The translations under genes and the position numbers were made by a program. This document shows positions 8,580 to 19,784 of a stretch of 64,000 bases of DNA, one piece after another (position 1 is the stretch's first letter; every line of letters starts with the position of its first letter). Source of the stretch: Rhabdophis nuchalis (taxonomy: Eukaryota; Chordata; Lepidosauria; Squamata; Natricidae). Location: the NCBI GenBank assembly GCA_039707465.1, contig CM077645.1:64801850-64865849 (forward strand). The letters are read 5' to 3'. Under the pieces are notes generated by a model. It saw nothing but the letters and a program-made list of their open reading frames with translations. It was not told where the DNA came from and searched no databases.

Positions 8580-11474
8580 TTATACCATTTCAGACAAATG
8601 GCTGTCTAACATCTTTTTAAAGACTTCCAGGGTTGGGGCATTCACAACTGCTGGAGGCAAGCTGTTCCAGAGGTTAATTGTTCTTACTGTCAGGAAATTT
8701 CTCCTTAATTCTAAGTTGCTTCTCTCCTTGGTTAGTTTCCACCCATTGCTTCTTGTCCTGCCCCCAGGTGCCTTGGAGAAAAGTTTGACTCCCTCTTCTT
8801 TGTGGCACCCTCTGAGATATCGGAACACTGCTATCATGTCTCCCCTGGTCCTTCTCTTCATCAAACTAGACATACCCAGCTCCTGCAGCCGTTCTTCATA
8901 TGTCTTAGTCTCCAGTCCTCTAATCATCTTGGTTGCTCTTCTCTGCACTCTTTCCAGAGTCTCCACGTCTTTTCTACATCGTGGCGACCAAAACTGTATG
9001 CAGTATTCCAAGTGTGGCCTTACCAAGGCACTATACAGTGGCATTAACACTTCACGTGATCTAGATTCTATCCCTCTGTTGATGCAGCCTAGAACTGTGT
9101 TGGCTTTTTTGGCAGCTGCTGCACACTGCTGGCTCATATTTAAATGGTTGTCCACTAGGATTCCAAGATCCCTCTCACAGTTGCTACTATTGAGCAAGGT
9201 ACCACCTATACTGTACTTGTGCATTTGGTTTTTCTTGCCTATATGTAGGACCTTACTTTTTTCACAATTGAATTTCATTTTATTAGACAGTGCCCAATGT
9301 TCAAGTTTGTCTAGATCCTTCTGTATCTTAAGCCTATCTTCTGGAGTGTTGGCTATTCCTGCCAGCTTGGTGTCGTCTGCGAATTTGATGAGTTCCCCAT
9401 TTATCCCCTCATCCAAATCGTTGATGAAGATGTTAAAGAGTACTGGGCCTAAAACAGAGCCTTGGGGGACTTCACTGCATACTTCCTTCCATGTAGATGC
9501 AGTTCCATTGAGGACTACACGTTGAGTGCGGTTGGTCAGCCAGTTGCAAATCCATTTGGTGGTGCTGCTGTCTAACCCACAATTTTCTACTTTATCTAAT
9601 AGTAGGTTATGGTCTACTTTATCAAATGCCTTACTGAAGTCCAGGTAAATTATATCAACAGCATTCCTCTGGTCCACTGATTTTGTCACTTTGTCAAAGA
9701 ATTCAATTAGATTCGTCTGGCATGATCTGTTTTTGACAAACCCATGTTGGCTTTTGGCTATTACTTTGTTTGCTTCTAGGTGTTCACTTATTTGTTGTTT
9801 AATTATCTTTTCCAGAATCTTTCCTGGTATTGAGGTCAGGCTGATGGGTCTATAGTTTCCTGGATCTGTTTTTTTCCCTTTTTTGAAGATGGGAACCACA
9901 TCTGCTCTTTTCCAGTCTTCTGGCAGTTCCCCGGTGCTCCAGGATCTCTGAAAGATATAGTTCAGTGGTTCTGAGATCTCGTCTGCCAGTTCCTTCAGGA
10001 CCCTGGGGTGTAATCCATCCGGTCCTGGTGATTTGAACTCGTCCAGGGCAGACAGGTGCTCACTTACCATTTTCTTCCCTATTTCAACTTGTGTTCCTAA
10101 TCTGATATTTGTGGTGCTGTTTTTGATTGGTTGGACTGTTTTATCCCTTTGTGTAAAGACAGATGCAAAAAAAGAGTTAAATAGTTCTGCTTTCTCCCTG
10201 TTGCTTATCATCTTCTTGCCATTTTCTCCCAGCAGTGGACCAATTGTTTCCTTAACCTTTTTCTTATTTTTAACATGTTGGAAGAAGCTTTTTTTGTTAT
10301 TTTTTACTTTTTTGGCAAGCCTTTCTTCATTGTGAGCCTTAGCTTTCCTCACTTCATCTTTACAGGCTCGGGCTATTTGCTGATATTTTGCCTTGGTTAT
10401 GTCCCCCTTTTTCCACTTTTTATATTTATCCTTTTTGTCTTTCAATTTGTCAGAGAGTTCTTTATGCAGCCATGCTGGTTTCTTTTGGGAACTGTTATTT
10501 TTCTTCTTCATTGGTATTGCGCTGGACTGGGCTTTTATAATCTCATTTTTCAAAATTTCCCAAGCTTCCTGAGTTGTTTTCCCCTTGAGGATTCTCATCC
10601 ATGGAATCCTTCCCAAGCTCTCTTTGAGTTTATTGAAATTAGCTCTCTTGAAGTCTAAGACTCTAGTTTGACTTTGTTCAACTACTTTTGTTTGCATAAT
10701 GTTGAATTCCAGTATTTCATGATCGCTTGCCCCCAAAGTTCCTGTAGCTTCTACACCTTCTATCATTTCCTCTCTGTTAGTGAGAATTAAGTCCAATATT
10801 GCTGATCCCCTTGTTCCCTTCTCTACCTTTTGGGAAACAAAGTTGTCTGCTAGGTTTCTTAGGAACCTGTTGGATCTTCCACTTGGTGCAGAGTTTGTTT
10901 CCCAATTGATGTCAGGGTAGTTAAAATCTCCCATTACTATTGCAGTGTGCTTCCTACATACCTTAGTTAGCTGGTTAGCAAAAAGTACATCCACTTCCTC
11001 TGCTTGGTTGGGTGGCCTGTAGTATAGACCTATGACAATATCATTTCCCCCCCATCCTTTAATATTGACCCAAATACATTCAAGATAGTTCTCATCATTG
11101 TTGTGCTCTATTTCTGTAGAGATGTAATTATTTCTTATATATAGTGCAACTCCACCTCCTCTTTTATTTTGTCTATTTCTTTTAAATAATTTAAATCCTT
11201 CTAGCTGTATGTTCCATTTGTGGGTTTCATCCCACCAAGTTTCTGTAATGGCAACAATATCGTATCTGCCCTCATTTACTTGAATTTCTAATTCACCCTG
11301 TTTATTCCTCATACTCTGTGCATTGGTGTATAGACATTTGAGTCCATATAGAGATTTGTATATCACATTTTTAATGTTAGGATTTGGAGTAAAGTGTGCT
11401 AGGAATTTCCAGCCACTAGAAGTTGTGAAGTTAATCAAGGCATAGCCTCTTTGAGCAGTCAGAATCTCTTTCAT
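8580..11474 (-). CDS. CR1 ORF2: endonuclease and reverse transcriptase
   Basis: Encodes about 964 residues from the first in-frame ATG; the open frame extends 16 codons upstream to a GTG at 11522. Numbering from that GTG, an apurinic-like endonuclease occupies roughly residues 60-275: TNAQS (N68), ITETW (E94), YYRP, MGDFN (D199, N201), ILDLILTN (D244) and SDH at 266-268. The reverse transcriptase spans roughly 480-760, with YLDFSKAFD (D628), PQGSVLGP at 686-693 and the catalytic FADD at 714-717. A CR1 C-terminal domain follows, with CQQ-type NMSQQC and ALVRPHLEYC. All expected catalytic residues are present and there is no stop or frameshift, so the enzyme could be active if expressed. By family knowledge it nicks target DNA and primes reverse transcription of its RNA. 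This is a mobile-element gene, not a host gene. Confidence 0.93.
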   Translation of the reverse strand: MKEILTAQRGYALINFTTSSGWKFLAHFTPNPNIKNVIYKSLYGLKCLYTNAQSMRNKQGELEIQVNEGRYDIVAITETWWDETHKWNIQLEGFKLFKRNRQNKRGGGVALYIRNNYISTEIEHNNDENYLECIWVNIKGWGGNDIVIGLYYRPPNQAEEVDVLFANQLTKVCRKHTAIVMGDFNYPDINWETNSAPSGRSNRFLRNLADNFVSQKVEKGTRGSAILDLILTNREEMIEGVEATGTLGASDHEILEFNIMQTKVVEQSQTRVLDFKRANFNKLKESLGRIPWMRILKGKTTQEAWEILKNEIIKAQSSAIPMKKKNNSSQKKPAWLHKELSDKLKDKKDKYKKWKKGDITKAKYQQIARACKDEVRKAKAHNEERLAKKVKNNKKSFFQHVKNKKKVKETIGPLLGENGKKMISNREKAELFNSFFASVFTQRDKTVQPIKNSTTNIRLGTQVEIGKKMVSEHLSALDEFKSPGPDGLHPRVLKELADEISEPLNYIFQRSWSTGELPEDWKRADVVPIFKKGKKTDPGNYRPISLTSIPGKILEKIIKQQISEHLEANKVIAKSQHGFVKNRSCQTNLIEFFDKVTKSVDQRNAVDIIYLDFSKAFDKVDHNLLLDKVENCGLDSSTTKWICNWLTNRTQRVVLNGTASTWKEVCSEVPQGSVLGPVLFNIFINDLDEGINGELIKFADDTKLAGIANTPEDRLKIQKDLDKLEHWALSNKMKFNCEKSKVLHIGKKNQMHKYSIGGTLLNSSNCERDLGILVDNHLNMSQQCAAAAKKANTVLGCINRGIESRSREVLMPLYSALVRPHLEYCIQFWSPRCRKDVETLERVQRRATKMIRGLETKTYEERLQELGMSSLMKRRTRGDMIAVFRYLRGCHKEEGVKLFSKAPGGRTRSNGWKLTKERSNLELRRNFLTVRTINLWNSLPPAVVNAPTLEVFKKMLDSHLSEMV

Positions 11475-11620
11475 AAGATTGGGGTTTTTTTTACAATCTG
11501 GACTTCTATTTTCTAAAATCACTTTCTTTATCTCTTACTTGTTTATGTCTAACAATCCTTCCATTAAAGTCCCAGTCTCTCCACAGTTAATCACACACTC
11601 AAAACTTCAGCAGCACTTTT

Positions 11621-12184
11621 AGTAACAAGATGGGAGTAGGATTCAATTATCCAAAGGTTTATTTGAACACTGTCTGAACCAGCATACAAACCAAAATGCA
11701 CTTGCCTACTTAAATCCACTTGTTTAATTTTGCAGTCCAGTTTGTAACTCAAACTAATGCACAAAAACATGTATTAATGAGAAGCAAGCACAAAAAGTAC
11801 TTATTAAGGGAAAGTATGCATAAAATATATTACATTAAAAACATGTTTAAATATATATATGTATTCTGGAAAAACGTGTATAACAGGTGATGTACAACCA
11901 AAAATGGTAAGAGTTTTAGGCAGGGATTTCTTGAATTTGTCTGTATCAATGGGATTTGACAAATTTTCCAAATGATTCAGAAACAGAGAAAATTAAATGT
12001 CAGAAAATATAGAAGCGGAACTATCTCTGTTCTTGTCCAAAGTTAGATTCTGATTTAAAAGAAAACCCCTTAGTAATGGCAGAATATTTGACCGAAAAAC
12101 AACAGGGCAATACACTAACACAAAATGAACAAAAATTGGGAAATACCAGGAACCAGACCCACCTTACCAGAAGGGGCTTCAGTC
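11621..12184. other. Unique AT-rich stretch, no gene seen
   Basis: No recognisable coding region. It lies where CR1 ORF1 would be expected, but no ORF1-like frame can be read on the minus strand. Confidence 0.5.
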
Positions 12185-12471
12185 CAGAGGTGGTATTCAG
12201 CAGGTTCTGATCAGTTCTGATAGTGGAAATTTTGAGTAGTTCAGAGAACCAGTAAATACCACCTCTGACTGGCCCCGCCTCCATCTATTTTCTGCCTCCT
12301 AAATCCAAGCTGATTGGGAGGAAATGGGGATTTTGCAGTAACCTTCCTTTGGAGTGGGGAGGGAATGAAGATTTTACAGTATCCTTCCCCTGCCACGCCC
12401 ACCAAGCCACACTCACCAACCCAAGCCACGCCCACAGAACCAGTGGTAAAAAAATTTGAATCCCACCACTG
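12185..12471. mobile_element. hAT-like MITE (CAGNGGTGG family)
   Basis: Left end CAGAGGTGGTATTCAGCAGG and right end reading inwards CAGTGGTGGGATTC form imperfect terminal inverted repeats. The right half contains the CACGCCCACCAAGCCAC motif typical of this reptile repeat. Flanking octamers CTTCAGTC and TTTCAAGC share only 5 of 8 bases, so the duplication is decayed or absent. It is clearly the same family as 52840-53111. Confidence 0.75.
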
Positions 12472-14126
12472 TTTCAAGCACCTGCACCAAAGACCTCTTA
12501 AAGAGCCAGAACTTCAAAGCCTTCCAAAGTATCTGCTGGGTGGGATACTCAGGGGAAATTCATTTCAGAGGGCAAGCTCTGTGACAGAAAAGGCACGTTT
12601 CCAAAGTCCTGATGCATGGTATTGTTTAATCAAAGGAATTTGGAACATGCCAATCCTATGCCACATTTAGCTGTCTGTTCTGTTTAATAAACACACACAC
12701 ACACACCCCAAAAAAAGATGTCCACGACAAAAATGTAATAAAAAGGAAAATTAATTTTCTGAACCATAGCCAAACATCATACAGAGTACATATCTGTACA
12801 GGGAAATACATGAGAACAAGCAAGAATAAGATTTAACTAGCAAAGCACATGTAAAATTCTAAAATGGTTCTTCTTGCTAAACCTGGCTACCTATTTCATC
12901 CCAAACACAAGCCACTCCAAGCAGAAGTCCCTGCTTCTTTTCCTTAAACAATGCACAGCTTTTTTGGGGGAGGGGAATTCCATCCATTTATCACTGCTGT
13001 TAGAGGGATGGTGCTTCCAAACACACACATAGACCCCCATAAATCTTGTTTTCCATGCTTAGGCAAGTTAGGGCTCTATTGCTAGCTGTTCTCCTTCCCT
13101 GAAAAAGTTGTTGGGTCATCTGACGGTGCCTATCTGCCACATATATTAGTGTGTATTAAAACTCAAATAAATTCATGAAATAAAGGGGAGAGGGGAGGAA
13201 AGATAGGAAAGTCTGTTTTAACATCATTTGTTATATATTCCTCTACAGATCATCTTACTTCCACTATATATCCATACCATTTCCTTTTGTTCATTAAAAT
13301 TCTTACCTTTTGATCCCGTCAGGTGAATCTAGCCATCATTTCTTGTTTTTCCTCATTCTCTGGCCCTTTTCATTTATCTTTCATTGTAATGGTATGTGGG
13401 AACAACTTTGAGAGAAAGAAGCAAAAGATACCACTTAGACAACTATTATGCAAAATGTATCTGAGTCCAGAGAAGTGGTGGCTCTTAGAAGGAGTCACCA
13501 TAGTTTTGTTGAAGGTAAAAGTAAAGGAGTGAATTATTTTAAGACCTGACCTCTGCTATTGTAACCTTACAAGAAAGGTAGCATTAGCACTCATAGTTTA
13601 TGCTTCTTGTCTAGACTACCTTTAGAGATAACATTCATACACTTTTGTTCCATATAGCATAAACTTCGTGAACTCTCAAGTTTCCTCTTTCAGCTACTGT
13701 ATGTATTCAATATGGACAGTGATTAATATGCATATGTATGGTGCAGGTAAGAGGTGGATGCCTGCCAGTTTGGCTGACTCAGTAATGGAATTCAGGCCTG
13801 GGTTGCATTTTTAATGTAGGCCCGTATGCTCACAGTAAAAAAGAGGACAATAAAGTTATCCTATCCCATCCTAACATTACCTTATCTTGTATTTGTTTGG
13901 GAGTAAATTCTTATCAGTTCTTTCTGTGAGACACAATCACATCAGCATGTATTTTTTGCATGAAACATTCACTTCTGTAATCAGTTTACATATACGTTCC
14001 TAGTGCTATTCTCATGACATAGCTGCCAGCTCTTCAAGGTAGACCAAGTAAGAAAACAGATACTATGAGAATTACTGGATTTCTATTGTGTGAGGGTATA
14101 ATAATATAATCTTGAAAACTTACTGG
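12472..14126. other. Unique stretch, no gene seen
   Basis: No coding region recognised. It contains a short (AC)n run at about 12689-12706. A 69-codon ORF near 13323 shows no domain and is probably chance. Confidence 0.55.
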
Positions 14127-14416
14127 TTTCATTTCATTTCATTTATTCAAATTTATACCCCGCCCTTCTCCTTGTTAGGACCCAGGGCGGCGCACAGGCA
14201 TTATTTAAAACCACAATAAATACAATATACATCATTAAAATATATTAAATTATTCAACCCGTGCTAAAACCCATTTAAAAACCCTACTAAATTATAATTT
14301 AAGTATAAAAAGTCAGAAACGGGGGGCTATCCTAGACCGGCTTGTTGGAATAAATGCGTCTTAAGACGTTGGCGGAAGAGGTGGAGGTCCGAGGTAGTGC
14401 GAAGGTCGGGGTTCGA
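14127..14416 (-). mobile_element. L2 LINE 3' end
   Basis: On the minus strand it holds the end of the L2 ORF (a degenerate match to the DLRLFRQxLKTYLF region), the 3' UTR, the stem CCGCCCT/AGGGCGG and a (AAATG)n tail at 14127-14150. It is 5'-truncated at about 14416. Confidence 0.8.
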
Positions 14417-15482
14417 CTGGTTTCCCTCTGACCACTCTTATACCAAACAATATTAAGGCAGTTTTATCTTGAAATTCTTTCTCATCCCTTCATCATTCTC
14501 AGGGCCAAACTAGTATTTATTTTTCCATTCTTGCTTTCCTTCTTCAACAATATCCAACTCTCAGTTCTATAATAAAGCGACAAAAACATGTTGAATGTAC
14601 ATTTTCATTTATTCTGACAAACGACAGTTTTCATTCCTCATAATAAAACTCACATTACCTAAATATCCAGGGTTTTTTAATATCTTAGATTGTTCCTTAA
14701 ATAGTATTTTCATCTTTAATAAACTCTTAGCATAGCACACAAATTCTTCAGTTCCTCTATGTTTTTGCTTTGCATAACTTGCAGTCCATTCAGTCCATTC
14801 TGTTAAATATAGCTACTTTAGTCTTTGATACACTCCTTTGCAAATTCATACTCCTTACTGCATCATATAATCTAATTAATATTTGCTACAAATATTTTGG
14901 CTACTTAATTAACAATACAGCCTCACCTGCATACCAAGGCAGATGAACATTCACATGACAACTACATTCATTATATAATTTTATATAATAAATATGATCC
15001 AATAAATCACATTCAGTTATCCTTATGACATGCCAATCACTAAGAATAAACCTATAATATTAAAAAAACATAAGCAATTTAAGCAATTGTTTAAAAACGT
15101 ATTGCAGTCAACCTAATGCACTGTGAGGTTGCCTGTAAAGTTCCTGTAAGGTTCCATAAACCACCCATAACTCCTACATTTTTAAGGCTCTTTGAAAACA
15201 TAATAAGGAGGACATGGTTCATATAGGGTACACTGTTTCAGCAGAAGAAAGCCAGCACCAAGAAGCCTTGACAATATGATCTCTTCAGATCCCTGTTCAG
15301 TAAATCTTGCATAAACATTATCCCTCTTGATCTCACTAGATGGTGACTCAACTCGAACTAGATAGTTTTGAAAATATCCTAAGCCACGTAGGCCTTTGTA
15401 GATGACAACAATATCATCAAAGGCACCCATATGTTAACTGGCAGTCAATGCAATTCCAATGGTTTTACATGGCCAAATCAAA
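14417..15482. other. Unique AT-rich stretch, no gene seen
   Basis: No repeat family or coding region recognised; an 82-codon minus-strand ORF at 15182-15430 has no recognisable motif. Confidence 0.5.
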
Positions 15483-16005
15483 TACAGTGGTACCTCGGTT
15501 CACGAACTTAATTCGTGAACTGACTCTGTTCGCGATCCGAATTGGTCGTGATGCGAGGCACAATTTCCCATAGGGTTCAATGTAAATCCGATTAATCCGT
15601 TCCGACCTTGTTTTTTGGTTGTGAATCTTGAACTGACTCTGTTCGCGAACAGAATTGGTCGTGAACAGAGGCACAGTTTCCCATAGGGTTCAATGTAAAT
15701 CCAGTTAATCCGTTCTGACCTTGTTTTTTGGTCGTCCGCGGCTCCGGTTCGTGAAGCGAGGCAGGGTTCGTGAATCCGAGCATTTTTACGAACTTTTCTG
15801 TTCGTGATGCGAGGGCGGAGTTCGTGAAGCGAGGCAGAGTTCGTGAAGCGAGGCGGAGTTCGTGAAGCGGAGCGTATTTTTACGAACTTTTCCGTTCGTG
15901 AACCGAAACGGTGTTCGTGAACCGGGGCACATTTTTTGGGAAATTTTTGGTCGTAATCCGAATTGGTCGTGAACAGAGGCGTTCGTGAACCGAGGTACCA
16001 CTGTA
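15483..16005. mobile_element. TA-flanked mariner/pogo-type MITE with internal tandem units
   Basis: The body (15485-16003, 519 bp) starts CAGTGGTACCTCGGTTCACG and ends with the inverse, closing GAGGTACCACTG. It is flanked by TA on both sides. TA duplication plus CAGTxGTACCTCG ends fits Tc1/mariner-superfamily (pogo/Tigger-like) non-autonomous elements. The interior is CpG-rich. It contains two copies of a ~50-bp block (about 15572-15622 and 15688-15738) and many repeats of a TTCGTGAAGCGAGGC unit between 15735 and 15930. No transposase. Reading frames across it are repeat translations. Confidence 0.85.
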
Positions 16006-16717
16006 ATGCCCATTACTCTCTCAACATTGAATACTGAACCAGTTGCACCTTCCAGAAGGTCTTCAATATGCTATTCTTACTTCTTTCAACAATCAAGCCT
16101 TTAGTACAATATTTGTACAAAGCATTTCAAAATTCAATACTATTCATTTTATCATAAGCTTTCTCAAAATCAGCAAATTTACAATAAATATTCGTTTCTA
16201 CATTGATATATTCCCCTATAACTTCATGGAAACCAAAAATCTAATCTGCACCTATCTGTTGGGTATAAAACCACTATGTGCTTCCACATTTTGTTTACTA
16301 CCAGACTACTACCAGACCAGTCTGCTTATACTTTTTAAATTCATTCTTACTCCGTTTTCGTGAGTGTAAGGAATGGTGTACAGCATTTTCTCATCAATCA
16401 GGCATAGGTCACAGAGCTACTCCAAAAGCAAACCACGGACACATTTTAACATGTTTTTCAATTATACCATCTACACCTGCAGCGTTAATATTTTTAAAGT
16501 TTCTCACAGCATTTATGATTTCCTTTTCATTATTTTTTCTAAGCACTAACATTGCCAGGTTTTGGAGGGCTCTTTCTGACAGTAATGATTCTTAGTGGTG
16601 CACAAGGTTAAAACACAGCATCCAGGGTCAAAACTATGATAGTTTATAATATAATAATAATAATAATAATATTTAAACTATTGTAAACTAAATATTAATA
16701 ATAATAGTAACCAGCAC
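16006..16717. other. Unique stretch with an (AAT)n run
   Basis: No gene seen. An (AAT)n microsatellite lies at about 16641-16670. ORFs of about 105 codons at 16043-16595 lack recognisable domains. Confidence 0.5.
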
Positions 16718-17126
16718 TACAGATAGTCCTTGATTTATGACCAATCGCTTAGAGACTAGTCAGAGTTCCCACGGACTTCCCCAGAACTGCGTATGTCATT
16801 GTCTCAAAGTTTTAATAGCTGCCCCTCCTGTGATCATGAGACTGGGCTTGGGTACTTGGCAATTGCCTCACATTTATGGCCATTTGCAGCATCCCATCCC
16901 ACATGATGACAATTTCTGGCATTTTTTGCCACGAGGAGGTGTTTACTTCGGTTTCCAGCCAAAAAACTCACCCATTGGCTATAACAGTTTGCTTAACAAA
17001 CACTATAAAAACAGATCACAAAATTGAGCACAGATGACCTGGTGAATGATCATAATTCTAACTAATTCTAGAATTCATCATTCTGTGGTCATAACTTATA
17101 ATCGTAAGTCAAGGACTACCCTTGTA
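16718..17126. mobile_element. TA-flanked MITE (CAGGTAGTCCTCGACTTA family)
   Basis: The body (16720-17124, 405 bp) starts CAGATAGTCCTTGATTTATG. It ends with an inverted, slightly decayed copy (ATCGTAAGTCAAGGACTACC), with TA on each side. Same family as 55741-56366. Termini and TA duplication point to a mariner-like transposase as the mobilising enzyme. No coding capacity. Confidence 0.82.
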
Positions 17127-18041
17127 GACTTTGTTTCTGTTCCACTCGGGCTTAGGACTATGATTCCCACTACTCTCTAAAATAGCCCTTCCAATTACAG
17201 CTGTACTGTATTCAGATCTCAAGGGGGAAATTTCTTTTGGATCTGGAGTGGTGTATATTTGCAATACTTGTTGGTGGCGCCTTAAAGAAGCATGTATCCT
17301 GCTTCAGAGAGAATTGCTATGCACACCTACCATCCAGCCTTCTACAATTTCAATCCCTCCTAAATCACTAAGTCACTTTTTATTTTAAATTCATTTTGCT
17401 GGAGGTTCTGTTTTTAGCTCTCTCCACTCATTTCCAAAACATTATTTTATTTCTATAAAAAGTGCTCTGCACTTCTCTGACTCAGTTTATTTTTAACCAT
17501 TCCATGCTGTCTTTGATTACATTTTTCTTTTGCAATTATCTTTTGATCTGTATACTGGTTATAGAATATATTTTTCATTCTTCTTTTCTAGTCTTGTGTC
17601 TGTTTTATTTCTTAAGATTCACTCTTGACATTTCCAAATAAACCAATGTCCTACATTCAGTACTTCTTATCCCCCTTGCATATTTTTTTCTAATTCTTTC
17701 TGTATTTCATCATAATCAGATCAATTCTTTGCCATGTGAATGTATACATAGATGAGATTTAAATTGTATTTTCAAAAGATGCAGACCTTTTTCTAACCAG
17801 ATATTAATATCTCACTATTCTCCATGGATCCCCAAATGGCCCAATCATGCCTTCTATATTCTGTTGTTTTGTTTCCACCTATCCATACGTTTACTTAACA
17901 GAATAATTTTCCCCTTCATTTGAATTAATTTGGAATATTGGATAATTTTTCCCAAATTAATTTATCGTTCTTCCATTATCATTGTTAACTGGAATATAAC
18001 TATCATCGACCTATATGAATCTATAACAATGTAGCTGATAT
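17127..18041. other. Unique AT-rich stretch, no gene seen
   Basis: No coding region or repeat recognised. Confidence 0.5.
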
Positions 18042-18145
18042 TCTTTTTATTATTATTTTTTTAAATTAGATTTCTATCCCGCCCTATCTCCCCAAAATGG
18101 GACTCAGGGTGGCGCACAGGAATTAAAAATCTAAAAATACAACAT
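18042..18145 (-). mobile_element. L2 LINE 3' terminus, short fragment
   Basis: On the minus strand it reads GCGCCACCCTGAGTCCC, a loop, then ATAGGGCGGGATAGAAAT and a T/A-rich tail, which is the L2 3' hairpin and tail. Only about 100 bp are preserved and the stem has one mismatch. Confidence 0.8.
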
Positions 18146-18861
18146 ACTTTCATATTTTCTGACATACATTTTATCCTTTCATCACCATGCCACAAAATCA
18201 AACCACCTTCATTCTCGTTTACTATATCCCTTCCCAATTCTTGGTTTCATATATACCTAATATATCTATTTTTATTTCTTCTATTTCATTTCCTATTTCA
18301 TGCTCTTCGCAACTAATTCTTCTTACACTCCAAGTTTCAAGTTTCCATGTGTTAGGATCATTTGTTGGGCCAAAATGACTTCTCCATCCATCTTGTTATT
18401 GATCAGTCACTAATACTTTTTAGTAAGGAAGAAAATTAGGTTACCAATCTTAGCCATATCTTTGCCACAGATGTTAATGGTGTATACTTTCTTTTAGTAT
18501 ATTTTGGTTAATATACCACAAATGCAACCCAACACCAATCTTCATATTAATTCATGCAAGTTGAGATTTCTAATCTAGAGACTTTTGTGCAAACCACTAT
18601 ACTATTACTCATACCCTACCAACTTGATAGGATGCAGTTTCCAAAGGGGTTTGGATTGTCCCATCATTTTTATCTCTTTACCCTATTTTTTTAATTAAAA
18701 AAAACCAATCTGTAACCAATTATTAGATTTTCTTAACTCTGGAATACAAATTTCATATTATGATTAAGCAGAAATGATTAATCAAGAGTTATCATACATT
18801 AGGGTCTGGTTTAACAAGATACAGCTTTGATTTAGTTGTTCTCCCTGCTTTGTAGATATAT
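18146..18861. other. Unique AT-rich stretch, no gene seen
   Basis: No coding region or repeat recognised. Confidence 0.5.
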
Positions 18862-19106
18862 CATGAGCCATAGTGGCACAGTGGTTAGAGTGCAGTACTG
18901 TAGGCTACTTCTGCTGCCTTCTGGCTGCCTGCAATTAGGCAGTTCAAATCTCATCAGGATCAAGGTTGACTCAGCCTTCTATCGTTCTGAGGTGAGTAAA
19001 ATGAGGACCCAAATTGTCAGGGGCAATATGCTGACTCTGTAAACCGCTTAGAGAGGACTGTAAAAGCACATTGAAGCGGTATATAAGTCTAAGTGTTATT
19101 GCTATC
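18862..19106 (+). mobile_element. tRNA-derived SINE
   Basis: The head contains a pol III A box (TGGCACAGTGG, 18874-18884) and a B box (GTTCAAATCTC, 18942-18952) spaced as in a tRNA gene. A body with AAAATGAGGACCCA and AAACCGCTTAGAGAGG follows, and a 3' end GCGGTATATAAGTCTAAGTG with an ATTGCTAT tail. This is a squamate tRNA-SINE also present at 57160-57400 in reverse. It is not a functional tRNA gene, because the anticodon arm cannot fold and the 3' body is SINE-specific. Confidence 0.85.
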
Positions 19107-19784
19107 AAAGGAAATAGGGTAGAATATATCCGAGTATTGGCATAATTCATCATAATTTAACATGGAGTTCACTGGATTTCAACTAATGCCAGTTTTCCAC
19201 TTCAGGAAATCAACCATCAATAGCTGGACTTTATTGGTCCATAATATTTTCCTTAAGCCAGTGCTTAGGCAACATTCAACTGTCAAACAAAACCATAACC
19301 ACTACTAAGACAGTAGCAGGAAAAGATGATGGGGGAGTGGTTTTATTTATACCTCCCGATACATCCAACAACCGTAATGCCCATAAGAATTATTCAATAG
19401 CATCTACCAAGAACAGCAGAAGTTATGGTGTTCTTAAGATCAAGACTTGGAAAATTGGTCAAAGTGAGGGAAGGAAATTTTCTGGGATGGGGCGCAGAAA
19501 AAGGAATCTTTGAAGACAAGCCAGGAGCTATAGGAAGTGGACCTCTGCTTTAATTTGATACCATCAACTGTTCCTAAAATCAGTCATTTCAGCACAGGGG
19601 CAACAACACTGATTTGGGTATACAGCATAATGCCAACATCTTAGGGCTTCCAAACATTGGTTTATTCATGAGACAACTCCATGGGAAAGTGCAAACAATT
19701 ATAAAAAGGGAAAATGACACCAAATCAAAAGTTGATAGTGGATGGCTGCTGAGAATGAAAAAAAAGAGAAAAAATAACAGTCAC
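19107..19784. other. Unique stretch, no gene seen
   Basis: No coding region or repeat recognised up to the target site of the L1-like element. Confidence 0.5.

Larger units (their letters stand above)
8417..11600 (-). mobile_element. CR1 LINE, uninterrupted ORF2, 5'-truncated or ORF1-less
   Basis: Runs on the minus strand from an uncertain 5' boundary near 11600 through ORF2 (start near 11474, stop at 8580-8582). A short 3' UTR with the CR1 hallmark GGTTGGACTAGAAGACC follows, then the (TATTG)n tail. Full-length CR1 also has an ORF1 upstream; none is recognisable between 11.5 and 12.2 kb, so this copy is probably truncated within or after ORF1. An ORF2 with no internal stop implies a young insertion. 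No target duplication was found, as expected for CR1. Confidence 0.9.

Noticed and set aside
8716..10658. Plus-strand ORFs of 80-270 codons opposite the CR1 ORF2
   Set aside because: Antisense shadows of the intact CR1 frame with leucine/serine-rich composition and no domain.
11523..12180. CR1 ORF1 upstream of ORF2
   Set aside because: No minus-strand frame with ORF1-like sequence could be read before stops; the region looks unique.
15735..15930. CRISPR-like array of TTCGTGAAGCGAGGC units
   Set aside because: Spacing is irregular, units are direct variants without unique spacers, and they lie within a MITE in a vertebrate genome.
18874..18952. tRNA gene suggested by A and B boxes
   Set aside because: The sequence continues into a SINE body and tail, has no convincing anticodon stem, and a second copy exists at 57.2 kb.
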